Shown: one piece after another, positions 9,301 to 17,415 of the stretch
Layout of the letters: each line of letters starts with the position of its first letter
Position numbering within the stretch: position 1 is the first letter of the stretch
NCBI RefSeq assembly: GCF_000691165.1
Contig: NZ_ASJD01000005.1
Span: forward strand, 142,175 to 206,174
Length of the DNA: 64,000 bases
Direction: 5' to 3'
Source of the DNA: Bacillus safensis FO-36b
Lineage (GTDB): Bacteria > Bacillota > Bacilli > Bacillales > Bacillaceae
Made by a program: the position numbers and the translations under genes
Notes under the pieces: generated by a model
Seen by the model: the letters and a program-made list of their open reading frames with translations, nothing else
Databases searched by the model: none
What the model was told of the DNA's origin: nothing

Positions 9301-10837
9301 GCGTAAAGATTTTCTTCTCTTTTTCTTCTTCTAAATCACGCTCGCGTAAAATTTCATAAATCGAGGACAACAGCTGATCGCGTGTTTGTTCGTTGTAAAT
9401 AAACCCTTTTCCATATGTATGAGGCAGTTGGAAGTGCGGAAGCCATTTCATCCATTCCCAATTCTCATACTCCTGCTCATGAAAGATAAAGACAAATCTC
9501 AAATCGTGATAGCTGTGCGAGAAAGCAAGCTGTCCAACAAGCTGATGTAGCTCATTTTTCACAATCGCAGGCTTCCCAATTAATCCTGTTGGACCATCCG
9601 CAAGACCGAATGTAATCGGGACATTCTTCACTTCACGATATACTTTTTGCATGTGCTGCGTTTGTTCCATTAAGTCATCAATATCTCGATTGGCCATATC
9701 GCCGCCGCTCATCGATAATTCATAGCTTGATGGGACTGCGCCTGTTCCAAGACGCAGGTGCAAGAAGTCGTCACTCACAAGCGTCTTTTCCCAAATGCGT
9801 CCGCTGATTTCTGATGTTAAATACTTCATTTGTTCAAATGACGGATAATGATACGTCAAAATATATTGCTGGCGGTCATACAGCTCCTGCAGCTCTTTCC
9901 GCTTATTTTCTAAATAAAGAGAGTAGACTCGCTGACGCTTCTCTTCTCGTCTTTTGCGCTGTGATTTTTCCTTAAAGTATTGAACGGACGATGTAATTAA
10001 CGTCATGATAAACATCGCCATCGACACGATAATAAAGATTCCGCGCGGCTGGATTAGGGCAACAATCCCCATCACAAGGAGCATCACAAGCGGCGGAAGG
10101 ACAACAAGCCAAAGCCCTCTGCTGTTATTTTCACTCTCCTGCGAAGGAAAGCTAAAGGATACCCTGTCATCTGGCAAATCATAAATCAAACGCGGTGTAC
10201 GTCTGTATGAAGGGTATTTTTGTTTTGTTTCCGTACTTGGCGGTCTTGTTTTTTCCAAACGTGTATGAAAAGGTTCGTAAGCTGTCACCTGTAATAAATC
10301 ATCGTCTTTAAATGTCACCGTCAGAAAGTTCCAGAACAGCTCATCTCCTGCATATACCTTCTCTGGACCGTGGATTTTCTTTCCGTTCACGTAAATCTTC
10401 TCGCCTTGAGGCATGACATACCATGTTCCTTCAATTTTCTCCAAAGTGAACTGGCTGGCATCTTGAAACATGGAATGGGCTTGTTCTTTCCACACATCTA
10501 TCTCATCTTTCTCTTCACGTGAAAAAGACAGCTCCACTCTATTTCCTAGGTAATAAATATGTTGATCATGATGTGCATCCATTAAAATAAGTGTAAGTGA
10601 ACCAAGCTGATATGGTTCATGTGGAAGTAATTTGCCCTTCTTCTCATCTCCCTGATAAATATAAAAACCATCATTCGGTTCTTCAGGAGATAAACGAATG
10701 ACCCCTTCATCAAACGAAAGTGAAGGGATTGTCACCGTATGCTCTATTTCAGGTCCTATCAGAGCTTCTCGATTGAACTGTTCATCTAAACGGACAGTTT
10801 GATAATCCTCCTCATAAAAAACCCAAAGAAGACTCAA
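6362..10837 (-). CDS. yukB: T7SS motor ATPase YukBA/EssC
   Basis: About 1491 residues, one continuous frame (EssC type). The N-terminus carries two FHA-like beta domains, then two membrane helices (about 250-300: LVVLPPLVMLLVMGIVALI and a following segment), then three FtsK/SpoIIIE ATPase modules. Walker A motifs are GTTGSGKS (about 676), GSSGYGKS (about 1010) and GQTQRGKT (about 1292); acidic Walker B strands follow (FLLIDYKGGG, FIVIDNFD, VLVIDGI). In the family it powers export of WXG100 proteins, and the C-terminal module binds substrate. The chosen start is TTG at 10837, eight bases after GAGGAGG; the longer TTG frame at 10867 would bury that ribosome site. The stop overlaps the yueB start. 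Confidence 0.93.
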   Translation of the reverse strand: MSLLWVFYEEDYQTVRLDEQFNREALIGPEIEHTVTIPSLSFDEGVIRLSPEEPNDGFYIYQGDEKKGKLLPHEPYQLGSLTLILMDAHHDQHIYYLGNRVELSFSREEKDEIDVWKEQAHSMFQDASQFTLEKIEGTWYVMPQGEKIYVNGKKIHGPEKVYAGDELFWNFLTVTFKDDDLLQVTAYEPFHTRLEKTRPPSTETKQKYPSYRRTPRLIYDLPDDRVSFSFPSQESENNSRGLWLVVLPPLVMLLVMGIVALIQPRGIFIIVSMAMFIMTLITSSVQYFKEKSQRKRREEKRQRVYSLYLENKRKELQELYDRQQYILTYHYPSFEQMKYLTSEISGRIWEKTLVSDDFLHLRLGTGAVPSSYELSMSGGDMANRDIDDLMEQTQHMQKVYREVKNVPITFGLADGPTGLIGKPAIVKNELHQLVGQLAFSHSYHDLRFVFIFHEQEYENWEWMKWLPHFQLPHTYGKGFIYNEQTRDQLLSSIYEILRERDLEEEKEKKIFTPHFVFIVTNHELIAEHVILEYLEGSRTDLGISILFAAETKESLAENISTLVRYINEEEGDILIQHKKAVRIPFQLDTHQRGDNELFARTLRTLDHQVGMTNSIPETVSFLDLFHAKQVDDIGIREKWLTSETAKSLSVPIGYKGKNDIVDLNLHEKAHGPHGLLAGTTGSGKSEFLQTYILSLAVHFHPHEVAFLLIDYKGGGMAQPFRNIPHLLGTITNIEGSKNFSERALASIKSELKKRQRLFDQYHVNHINDYTKLYKEKKAEQAMPHLFLISDEFAELKSEEPDFIRELVSAARIGRSLGVHLILATQKPGGVIDDQIWSNSRFKVALKVQDASDSKEILKNSDAASITVTGRGYLQVGNNEIYELFQSAWSGAPYMEDGYGSEDDIAIVTDTGLIPLSGVSTEPAVKKETVTEIFAVVDEIERMQQELGIEKLPSPWLPPLEERIPKTRYASSEEHVFHFALVDEPDQQSQHPLSYQMMEDGNIGIFGSSGYGKSLAATTLLMSFAERYSPEEWHAYIYDFGNGTLLPLAKLPHTADYFLMDQMRKIQKSMKRLREEVEYRKRLFRQQEMSHIKMYNALNEKKLPFIFIVIDNFDIVKDEMHDLESEFIQLSRDGQSLGIYFLITATRVNAVRQSLMNNLKTKIVHYLMDQGEAYSIIGRPKFSLEPIPGRVIINKEELYFAQMFLPVEGENDLELFEHLKQEIQLLHDRFEASEKPKPVPMLPDKLTVWELESRLDEQKPPYDIPVGLDEESVAPVYFDLKKNKHCLIIGQTQRGKTNVTKLMLDQLLVAKPEKLAVFDSIDRGLSHYAKEENIDYLETKDDITEWAEEMDRIFKVREEMYVEAVRQGETDQLSFPQIVLVIDGITRFQQTIDPRLQDQLADFMKSYAHLGFSLIASGNHTEFSKGYDALTNEIKQVRHAMLLMKKSEQNIIPLPYARQEPEIQPGFGYLVENGKEKKIQVPLCAVERKSVQ

Positions 10838-10888
10838 ACGCTCCACCTCCTCATGGGACAGCACCAACTGTCAGTTGTATCGAAAGAA

Positions 10889-12202
10889 TTATTTTTTCTC
10901 ATCTTTTTTCGTCTGAGAGGTTTTCTTTTTCGCTTCAGATTCTTTCTCTTTTTTCTCTTGATCGGCTTTTGACTGCTCTTTTTGTTCAGCTGTTTCATCT
11001 GTTTGGCTTGCGTCTGAGGAGTCACTTGTGCTTGTCTCGGTTGTTTCTTTTTCTTCATATTTCGCCATTTCCTTAATGATCGGATCTAGCTGTTTTTGTT
11101 TTTCTTCAGCAGAAAGGCTGTCATCGTTTTGAATTTCATTGCGGTAGGCGACGAGTGCCGTAAATATGTACCTGTCGTCTCCAAGCACCCGTGCAATATC
11201 AAGTGCTTCCTTGCTATTGCCTTGTCCAATATGAATCCAGAATAGGAAGTATTGCGGATCTGTCTGCAATGTGTACGTTTCTGTGATTTCTTTTTTATGC
11301 TGATCAAGCAACAAACTGCCTTGGTTCGTTTGTACATACGAAATGGCCAGTTCATATTGAAGAGAGACTGGCATTTGATTGGCTGGATATTTCTCTAACG
11401 TATCCACCACTTGACTGTACTGCTTGTTGAGATAATATTTGTTTGCCTCGACGTACGCTTCTTGTTTTGGCATGGCAAAAAAGAAGGTGTAAATGGTGTA
11501 CACCAATGCAGGGATTAACAGGACAAGCAGACCTAGTCCGATGTATCGCTCGATCTTCCATTTCTTTTTAGGTATGGTTAAGAGCGTTTTTTCTTTCGCA
11601 TCGATTGCTTTGATCTTTTGCTCAATCAAAGCTGACAATTCTTCCAGCGACTTCGTTTCACTAATTTCTTTTGCCAGCTCAGATAATTTCAACGTTTCAT
11701 TGTAAACCGCATATTCTTGAAATTGATATTCATGGTCGACCACTCGAAGAACAACAGCCTTGACCTCTTTTAACAGGCGATACTCATCGGTTTCATATGG
11801 CGGAATGCTTTCTTTAACCCCATAATGCAAAAATGCAGGAGCTAAGCCTTGATGAAAAACAATGTTTTCAGGAGAAACAATAGGATGCAGCCGTTTCACA
11901 TCGTGTTTAAGAACTGCATCGACAAGCTGGTATGAAAAAATCCATTTGCTTTTTTCATCCTTTGCATGGATGAAACGAAATTCCTGATAGGCAGGAGGCG
12001 GTTGTATAGAAATGATGACCTCATCTTCAGTTAATTGAATCTCTTTCTGAAATGAAGGATTGATGTCTTTGATCGGTGCCGCTTCTAAACCGTCTAAGAG
12101 TTTAATCGTCTCTTTTTGAAAAATAAAGGTATAGGTGCCTCCCTCTTTTTTCATGACTGCTTCTAATTGTTCTTCTAAATAGGAACTCTTTTTATCTGCC
12201 AT
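10889..12202 (-). CDS. yukC: T7SS component YukC (EssB)
   Basis: A 437-residue EssB/YukC protein: a cytoplasmic pseudokinase-like N-terminal half, one membrane helix at about 219-241 (GLGLLVLLIPALVYTIYTFFF), an extracytoplasmic helical domain (about 245-380) and a low-complexity, Lys/Glu/Ser/Thr-rich tail (from about 380). EssB contacts the EssC ATPase and is essential for export. It starts 14 bases after the yukD stop with AAAGGAC upstream. About 50 bases separate its stop from yukBA. The charged tail is unusually long and probably disordered. Confidence 0.9.
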   Translation of the reverse strand: MADKKSSYLEEQLEAVMKKEGGTYTFIFQKETIKLLDGLEAAPIKDINPSFQKEIQLTEDEVIISIQPPPAYQEFRFIHAKDEKSKWIFSYQLVDAVLKHDVKRLHPIVSPENIVFHQGLAPAFLHYGVKESIPPYETDEYRLLKEVKAVVLRVVDHEYQFQEYAVYNETLKLSELAKEISETKSLEELSALIEQKIKAIDAKEKTLLTIPKKKWKIERYIGLGLLVLLIPALVYTIYTFFFAMPKQEAYVEANKYYLNKQYSQVVDTLEKYPANQMPVSLQYELAISYVQTNQGSLLLDQHKKEITETYTLQTDPQYFLFWIHIGQGNSKEALDIARVLGDDRYIFTALVAYRNEIQNDDSLSAEEKQKQLDPIIKEMAKYEEKETTETSTSDSSDASQTDETAEQKEQSKADQEKKEKESEAKKKTSQTKKDEKK

Positions 12203-12216
12203 TTACAAAAGTCCTT

Positions 12217-12456
12217 TCATAGTATTTCCAGCCTGTCTCCTGTGGTAATTCCACAGTCTGACAGCTTATATTCGCCTGAAAACACAGCTTTCTTATTGAC
12301 TACTCGCACCCATCCGCCTTCTCGCTTTGGAAGTGAGATTTGTTTTGCCTGCCAGGCGATATGGATGACTTGTTTAATATGTAAATAATTTGATAGTCTC
12401 AAATCAAACACACTGCCATCATAATTTTTTAAGTCGATGGTAATATCGATATACAC
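12217..12456 (-). CDS. yukD: Ubiquitin-like T7SS protein YukD
   Basis: Exactly 79 residues from the GTG at 12456, equal to B. subtilis YukD, whose ubiquitin-like fold is known. The protein starts with VYIDITIDL and ends in GDRLEIL, a beta-grasp pattern. GAGGTGG lies seven bases before the GTG, so the 24-residue upstream extension is rejected. It is a cytoplasmic component of the WXG100 exporter. It follows yukE after 95 bases that hold a terminator-like hairpin, so its expression depends on read-through. Confidence 0.9.
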   Translation of the reverse strand: MYIDITIDLKNYDGSVFDLRLSNYLHIKQVIHIAWQAKQISLPKREGGWVRVVNKKAVFSGEYKLSDCGITTGDRLEIL

Positions 12457-12474
12457 AAATTTCCACCTCACAAA

Positions 12475-12513
12475 ATAGAAAGAGCGCCGGCATCCATTGA
12501 CAGACTCGGCGCT
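12475..12513 (-). terminator. Intercistronic terminator/attenuator between yukE and yukD
   Basis: On the minus strand AGCGCCG and CGGCGCT arms (12513-12507 with 12489-12483) flank a 17-base loop and are followed by CTTTCTATTTT. Position after the substrate gene and before the machinery genes suggests partial termination that sets a high yukE to machinery ratio. Confidence 0.7.
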
Positions 12514-12551
12514 TTTTCTGCATTTCACACTTAGAAAGGAAATCCCTTTGA

Positions 12552-12845
12552 TTAGCCGCGAATTTGGCTTGCGATGTCTTGGTCAGTGCTTTCAAGTGTA
12601 TTTGCCGTTTGATCAAGCTGATTGCTGACATCTGTTAATAGATCAGACATTTTGATAAAAGAAGGCTTAAGCTGCTCGTATTGATCAGCAAATGCTTCAC
12701 TAGAAGCACCTTCCCACATTCCTTTTAAATCAGAGATCATTCTATTTAGACGATCAACTTGGTTTAACACTTCTTGACTTTCAACACCATATTGCTTAGC
12801 GGTCGCTCTTAGTTCTTCTGGGGTTACGCGAATAATTCCTGACAT
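12552..12845 (-). CDS. yukE: WXG100 secreted protein YukE (EsxA)
   Basis: 97 residues from the ATG at 12845, the classic WXG100 size. It forms a helical hairpin with the turn MWEG (WXG motif) at about residue 43 and no Cys or signal peptide. It is the main substrate of the Yuk exporter and is secreted as a dimer. Met1 is placed to match B. subtilis YukE (MxGxIRVTPEELR); the ATG nine bases upstream lies only two bases from the GGGAGG site. It is the first gene of the operon, under the promoter at 12913-12942. Confidence 0.95.
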   Translation of the reverse strand: MSGIIRVTPEELRATAKQYGVESQEVLNQVDRLNRMISDLKGMWEGASSEAFADQYEQLKPSFIKMSDLLTDVSNQLDQTANTLESTDQDIASQIRG

Positions 12846-12912
12846 ATTCCTCATTACCTCCCGTGCATAGCCGCCATATAATGGGCTAATCCACTTATTT
12901 TTTGACGTTATT

Positions 12913-12942
12913 ATTATAAAAACAGAAATGATACACAGTCAA
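12913..12942 (-). promoter_or_regulatory. Sigma-A-like promoter of the yuk operon
   Basis: On the minus strand TTGACT (12942-12937), an 18-base spacer and TATAAT (12918-12913), about 70 bases before the yukE start. The rest of 12855-13251 is non-coding and AT-rich. Near adeR the arms ACGTAC (13190-13195) and GTACGT (13218-13223) form an inverted repeat that could be an operator; nothing else is seen there. Confidence 0.65.
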
Positions 12943-13251
12943 ACAAATCTGTTTTTATTTTACAAAATGAGTCTATAGAATTACTGTTTTTTCGCTTTTT
13001 ATCTAGTATTTAACAGTTTTTTGGTCATATATTCTTAATAAGTATGCACCTGCTTCGGTGGACCTTTCCGCCTATTGATTTTTTACTACGTTATTATTGT
13101 ACTATTTCTTTTTCAGCGTGCTTCAACATCCATTTGCTTGCTTCTCACACTTTTTGTTTTTTTAAGTTTATGGCAGTTTTTTGTTGATTTACGTACCTCA
13201 TTCTCTTCATAATGTAAGTACGTGAAATATTCGAAAAAGCAGGGGTTTTTT

Positions 13252-14481
13252 ATGACAAAAAAGACAGATCCGTTTAAGTATAGTCTTGATCGTTTAGAGG
13301 ATGTGGCAGACCAAATTAGTGATGTGCTCAATTGCCCTATTACTATAGAAGATACTCATCATCGATTATTGGCATATAGCACACACAATGATTTTACTGA
13401 TCCCGCCAGAACTTCAACCATTATCTCCCGCCGGGTACCGGAAAAAGTCATTAATCGGCTTTGGAAGGACGGCATCATTCCTACACTCCTTAAAACAGAC
13501 GAACCGCTTCGTGTCCCTCAAATTGCAGAGGTGGGTTTATCTAGCAGGGTCGCCATTTCGATCTGGAAGGACAAAGAAGTGCTCGGATTTATTTGGGCGA
13601 TTGAATCCGCACAGCCTTTTTCAGAAGAAGAAATGGACCTTCTCAAAATGGCAGCGCATGCCGTGAAAAACAAATTACTCAATTTACAAATTCGAAAAAC
13701 GAAAACAGAAGAACGTAATCAGGAGCTTTTCTGGAAGATGCTCACGGGTCATATTCATGAAAAGGATGAGATGCTTGACCTATTTTTAAGGCTTGGCATC
13801 AGATGTCCAGACACATATGCCATCATCATCTTCCGTCTTCGTGACGAACTCACAGAGGAGACAGAAAAAAAGCTGTCCTATCTGCTTGAAACAACACAGC
13901 AAGTTCAGGTACTGTTAACGACTGTTGATTTTCACGAATTCATTATTCTTGTCTCACCAAAAACAGAACATCCGCTTCAAGATATTAAACAATTCACAAG
14001 CGGCATGCTGCAGCAGCTTGCGGACCGGTATCATATTCAGCATGTTCAGGCAGCAATTGGAGGAATTTACGATAACATCTCTCATATTCAGCCTTCCTAT
14101 AAAGAAGCACTGGCTGTATTAAAAACGAAAGAACGCTTTCCAGTTGAAACAGAACGTTTAAACAGCTTTTCTGAACTAGGCATTTATCAATATCTTGATG
14201 TGCTTGCTGAGAAGCGAAAGGGATCTTCTTACTCTAGTTACTCTTTATCAAAGCTGGAGGATTACGACCTAAGGCATCATTCCAATCTTGTCGAAACCCT
14301 TGAGCGGTTTATTGACTGTGACAGCAATGCCAATATTGCCGCAAAGCAATTAAACATCCACATCAATACCTTAAATTATCGATTAAAACGGATTACAGAC
14401 ATCGCAGAAATTGATTTAAAAAACATGAATGAGAAAATGACCATCTACCTTGATATGAAGCTAAAAAACGTCCATTTGTGA
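13252..14481 (+). CDS. adeR: AdeR, PucR/CdaR-family activator of ald
   Basis: A 409-residue regulator. The N-terminal half is a GAF-like sensor with a coiled-coil linker (KTKTEERNQELFWKML), a GGDEF-like CdaR middle follows, and the C-terminus (about 345-400) is the PucR-type helix-turn-helix (HINTLNYRLKRI). In B. subtilis AdeR activates the neighbouring alanine dehydrogenase gene in response to alanine. Gene order adeR-ald supports the call. The start is ATG 13252 with AGGGG upstream; the GTG at 13222 lacks a ribosome site. Confidence 0.85.
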   Translation: MTKKTDPFKYSLDRLEDVADQISDVLNCPITIEDTHHRLLAYSTHNDFTDPARTSTIISRRVPEKVINRLWKDGIIPTLLKTDEPLRVPQIAEVGLSSRVAISIWKDKEVLGFIWAIESAQPFSEEEMDLLKMAAHAVKNKLLNLQIRKTKTEERNQELFWKMLTGHIHEKDEMLDLFLRLGIRCPDTYAIIIFRLRDELTEETEKKLSYLLETTQQVQVLLTTVDFHEFIILVSPKTEHPLQDIKQFTSGMLQQLADRYHIQHVQAAIGGIYDNISHIQPSYKEALAVLKTKERFPVETERLNSFSELGIYQYLDVLAEKRKGSSYSSYSLSKLEDYDLRHHSNLVETLERFIDCDSNANIAAKQLNIHINTLNYRLKRITDIAEIDLKNMNEKMTIYLDMKLKNVHL

Positions 14482-14507
14482 AATTTCACAAAGAGGCGTT
14501 TTTTTAT
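14465..14507 (+). terminator. adeR terminator
   Basis: Arms AACGtCC and GaGGCGTT enclose the perfect palindrome TTTGTGAAATTTCACAAA, followed by seven T residues. It overlaps the end of adeR. Confidence 0.85.
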
Positions 14508-14591
14508 TTTTTATTTCAACCGAAGAATTTTCTAAACTTTCCGGATACACTAGACATACAATATCAATAGATAAGCATAGGAGGAATAAAC

Positions 14592-15728
14592 ATGATCATC
14601 GGCATTCCGAAAGAAATTAAGAACAATGAAAACCGAGTGGCTTTAACACCAGGAGCAGCTTCTCAATTGCTTTCAGCTGGACATCAGATTTTAATTGAAA
14701 CAAACGCTGGTTTTGGAAGCGGATTCACTGATGACGATTATGTATCTGTTGGTGCAGAGATTCTTGATCAGGCGAAAGATGTATGGGCATCTTCTGATAT
14801 GATCATGAAAGTAAAAGAACCATTACCTGAGGAATATCCTTATTTCAGAGAAGGACTCATCTTATTTACGTACCTGCATCTAGCCGCAGAGCCCTCCTTG
14901 GCTGAAGCATTAAAACAAAAAGGCGTTACAGCCATTGCTTACGAAACAGTAACGGACGGAAAATCACTCCCTCTTCTCACACCTATGTCTGAAGTAGCAG
15001 GCAGAATGGCCGCTCAAATTGGTGCACAATTTTTAGAAAAGCCAAAAGGCGGAAAAGGTATTTTACTTGCAGGGGTACCAGGGGTATCAAGAGGAAAGGT
15101 CACCATTATTGGCGGCGGTGTTGTTGGAACAAACGCAGCGAAAATGGCGATCGGACTTGGCGCAGATGTCACCCTGATTGATGTAAACGCAGAACGCCTG
15201 CGTCAGCTGGACGACCAATTTGGCCATCAAATGAAAACGTTAATGTCCAATCCTGTCAACATTGCAGATTCAGTCAGTGAAGCTGATCTTCTCATTTGTG
15301 CTGTGCTGATTCCTGGTGCCAAAGCACCGACGCTAGTGACAGAAGAAATGGTGAAACAAATGAAGCCTGGTTCTGTCATTGTGGATGTAGCGATTGATCA
15401 AGGCGGCATTGTCGAAACCATTGATCATATCACAACCCATGACCAGCCTACTTATGAAAAACATGGCATATTACACTATGCTGTCGCCAACATGCCAGGC
15501 GCCGTTCCGCGGACATCAACTGTTGCGTTAACGAATGTCACTGTTCCATATGCGCTGCAAATTGCGAATAAAGGCGCTGCAAAAGCCATTAGAGAAAACA
15601 ATGCCATCGCAGAAGGTGTCAATGTCATGAACGGACATATCACGTACGAAGCGGTCGCTCGTGATCTCGGCTATGATTACGTACCTGTCAGCAAAGCCAT
15701 CGATGCCACTTTTATGACCGAAGCTTAA
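14592..15728 (+). CDS. ald: Alanine dehydrogenase
   Basis: A 378-residue L-alanine dehydrogenase (NAD): alanine + NAD + water to pyruvate + ammonia + NADH, used for growth on alanine and for sporulation. It starts [20 protein letters not shown], with the substrate-binding Arg15 and Lys about 74 (MKVKEPL), and has the NAD fold [14 protein letters not shown] near 170-185. Length and sequence match the family throughout. The ribosome site AGGAGG lies seven bases before ATG. It follows adeR on the same strand with its own terminator between. Confidence 0.97.
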   Translation: MIIGIPKEIKNNENRVALTPGAASQLLSAGHQILIETNAGFGSGFTDDDYVSVGAEILDQAKDVWASSDMIMKVKEPLPEEYPYFREGLILFTYLHLAAEPSLAEALKQKGVTAIAYETVTDGKSLPLLTPMSEVAGRMAAQIGAQFLEKPKGGKGILLAGVPGVSRGKVTIIGGGVVGTNAAKMAIGLGADVTLIDVNAERLRQLDDQFGHQMKTLMSNPVNIADSVSEADLLICAVLIPGAKAPTLVTEEMVKQMKPGSVIVDVAIDQGGIVETIDHITTHDQPTYEKHGILHYAVANMPGAVPRTSTVALTNVTVPYALQIANKGAAKAIRENNAIAEGVNVMNGHITYEAVARDLGYDYVPVSKAIDATFMTEA

Positions 15729-15733
15729 TCAGC

Positions 15734-15762
15734 AACCCGCCCTATTCATGGGCGGGTTTTAT
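15734..15762 (+). terminator. ald terminator
   Basis: AACCCGCCC/GGGCGGGTT stem, 7-base loop, then TTATT. Confidence 0.9.
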
Positions 15763-15793
15763 TGTTAACCTAAAATAAAAACAAGTTGACAAA
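15762..15793 (+). promoter_or_regulatory. BirA-type biotin operator upstream of bioY
   Basis: TTGTTAACC and GTTGACAA arms; the cores TGTTAAC and GTTGACA are 15 bases apart, fitting the known Bacillus BirA half-site arrangement. The right arm contains the -35 hexamer, so binding would block the promoter. One arm departs from the consensus (GTTGACA for GTTAACA). Confidence 0.65.
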
Positions 15794-15814
15794 AATCCTT
15801 CTTCCCCTTAATCT
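15786..15814 (+). promoter_or_regulatory. bioY promoter
   Basis: TTGACA, 17-base spacer and TAATCT, about 30 bases before the start codon. It overlaps the BirA-type operator. Confidence 0.65.
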
Positions 15815-15844
15815 ATTTGTACAGATAAGACAGGGGGAAACATC

Positions 15845-16441
15845 ATGCAAAAGAAGACAAGAACTGCTGACTTTGTGCTAGTGGGAATGTTTGCTGCACT
15901 CATGGCTATCGGAGCCAATATCACATCCATTGTGCCGTTTTTACAGGTCGGCGGAATTCCACTTACGATGCAGCCGTTTTTTTGTGTGCTTGCTGGTCTC
16001 TTACTCGGCAGACGGCTTGGCGCATTAGCTATGATTGTCTATGCCTTGGTCGGAATTGCTGGTGCACCTGTATTCGCCCAGTTCTCTGCGGGCTTTGGGG
16101 TCATTTTAGGCAAAAGCGGCGGCTTTGTATTATCGTACATCCCTGCTGCCTGGCTTGCCGGATTCATTCTAGAAAAAAGAAAAAACCCTGGCTTTGGCCG
16201 CTTTTTGCTTGCAGCCATTGCGGGTACGACCGTGATGTATGTGATCGGAACCACCTATACATACCTCGCATTAAATGTATGGCTCAATGCACCGATTTCC
16301 TATCAAACCACGTGGTTCTTTATGATCTGGTTTATGGTAAAAGACTACGCATTGACGATATTACTTGCGATGCTGGCACCTAAAATTTATCGCTCTGTTT
16401 CCAAAGCCACATCCTTTCGAAAACAAGAAGCTGTATCATAG
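15845..16441 (+). CDS. bioY: Biotin transporter BioY
   Basis: A 198-residue integral membrane protein with about six hydrophobic helices and typical BioY motifs: near residue 45-60 QPFFCVLAGLLLGRRLGALA, and GGFVLSYIPAAWLAGF. BioY is the substrate-binding (S) component of the energy-coupling-factor biotin importer and may work with the shared EcfAT module encoded elsewhere. The ribosome site GGGGG is close to ATG. The operator in front suggests repression when biotin is ample. B. subtilis has a paralogue at a similar map place (yuiG). Confidence 0.93.
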   Translation: MQKKTRTADFVLVGMFAALMAIGANITSIVPFLQVGGIPLTMQPFFCVLAGLLLGRRLGALAMIVYALVGIAGAPVFAQFSAGFGVILGKSGGFVLSYIPAAWLAGFILEKRKNPGFGRFLLAAIAGTTVMYVIGTTYTYLALNVWLNAPISYQTTWFFMIWFMVKDYALTILLAMLAPKIYRSVSKATSFRKQEAVS

Positions 16442-16442
16442 A

Positions 16443-16476
16443 AAAAAGAGCCTGTCTTCATTCAGGCTCTTTTTCA
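16443..16476. terminator. Bidirectional terminator between bioY and the Spo0M-like gene
   Basis: AAAAAAGAGCCTG/CAGGCTCTTTTT stem with A/T tracts on both sides; it serves two convergent genes. Confidence 0.9.
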
Positions 16477-16479
16477 TCA

Positions 16480-17256
16480 TTACTCAGCGTATTGGTCTAT
16501 GATTTCTTCCAGCATTCCTTCAAGCACTTCTACATCTTCAAGATCTGATGGACTGAAGCGGTAGCGTACAAGCTGTTCTCCATCATTATACATCTCCTCA
16601 AGCCAGCCTCTCAGGCCTCTTGCTCTACGGTCGACTTCGAAAACAATGTCTAATCCGCCTTCATCTATCAGAAAAATCAGCTCTAACTCATCAAGCATAT
16701 AGCGATAGTAGTCTGATGTCGGAATGAACTCGAATTCTTGGACGAATGGCAGGCGCCGCTGGAAGTAAGGTGCTTGCTCACAGTCTGCTTCGTTCAGGTG
16801 GAAACCTAGATTGCTAGTGGCTTCCAGCACATTTTTCACCCAAGGATGTGCTTCAACGAAAATACGGTCATAGTCAGATTTATCGATTCCGCCTTGGATA
16901 TCAAGGTCTGTCATTACTGCAATTTCTACTTTTCCGATCGTCATCGGAGTATCGATAGGAAGAATAAATGAAAACGGAAATTCATGCTTTTCTCCAGGCT
17001 GGATGGTAAAAGAATCCGTCACCCGTAAAGTAAAGATATTCACATATTTTCTATGCTCTTCATCATCTTTCACAATCACATACTGTGTTTGAATCTTGAC
17101 ATTGATATAACGGATGTCCTGAGCAATTTTCCCACCCTTTACATGGACAGTTCCCGTTACTTCTTGTCCTGGATAATAAGCGTTTTTCTCTAAAATGGTA
17201 TCTACCTTTGCCGCACCAATTCCTGCACTTGCCGCTAGCTTTTTAAAAAATGACAT
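16480..17256 (-). CDS. Spo0M-family protein
   Basis: A 258-residue arrestin-fold protein of the Spo0M family (MSFFKKLAASAGIGAAKVDT at the N-terminus, then GQEVTGTVHVKGG beta strands); the C-terminus is acidic. In B. subtilis Spo0M influences sporulation and cytoskeletal functions, with an unclear mechanism. The start ATG 17256 follows GGGGAAGATGGGAC; the longer frame from 17289 is not needed. The map place, between bioY and yuiF, is not where I remember spo0M, so this may be the orthologue moved or a paralogue; I leave the symbol empty. Confidence 0.85.
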   Translation of the reverse strand: MSFFKKLAASAGIGAAKVDTILEKNAYYPGQEVTGTVHVKGGKIAQDIRYINVKIQTQYVIVKDDEEHRKYVNIFTLRVTDSFTIQPGEKHEFPFSFILPIDTPMTIGKVEIAVMTDLDIQGGIDKSDYDRIFVEAHPWVKNVLEATSNLGFHLNEADCEQAPYFQRRLPFVQEFEFIPTSDYYRYMLDELELIFLIDEGGLDIVFEVDRRARGLRGWLEEMYNDGEQLVRYRFSPSDLEDVEVLEGMLEEIIDQYAE

Positions 17257-17363
17257 GTCCCATCTTCCCCTTTTCATTTTTATCAGCATATATACGTAAG
17301 ATAGAGGAAGAAAGATTCATTTAATTCATACTTTTGTCCTAATTATTTTTTCATCTGCGAACA

Positions 17364-17411
17364 ACAAAAAAGCTTATAGAAAAAACATCATCGTTTTCTC
17401 TACAAGCTTTT
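17364..17411 (-). terminator. yuiF terminator
   Basis: Long imperfect stem, AAAAGCTTGTAGAGAAAAC against GTTTTTTCTATAAGCTTTT on the minus strand, ending in T residues. Confidence 0.8.
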
Positions 17412-17415
17412 CATC

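Noticed and set aside
14474..14491. Perfect palindrome TTTGTGAAATTTCACAAA near ald, resembling a Rex redox-repressor site
   Set aside because: Rex half-sites TTGTGAA/TTCACAA need a 6-base spacer; here it is 2. The palindrome is part of the adeR terminator stem.
16039..16254. Long open frames opposite or overlapping real genes (for example 16039-16254 minus, 24638-25204 minus, 45832-46290 plus)
   Set aside because: They lie over well-supported genes with clear motifs, lack ribosome sites, and have codon patterns of shadow frames.
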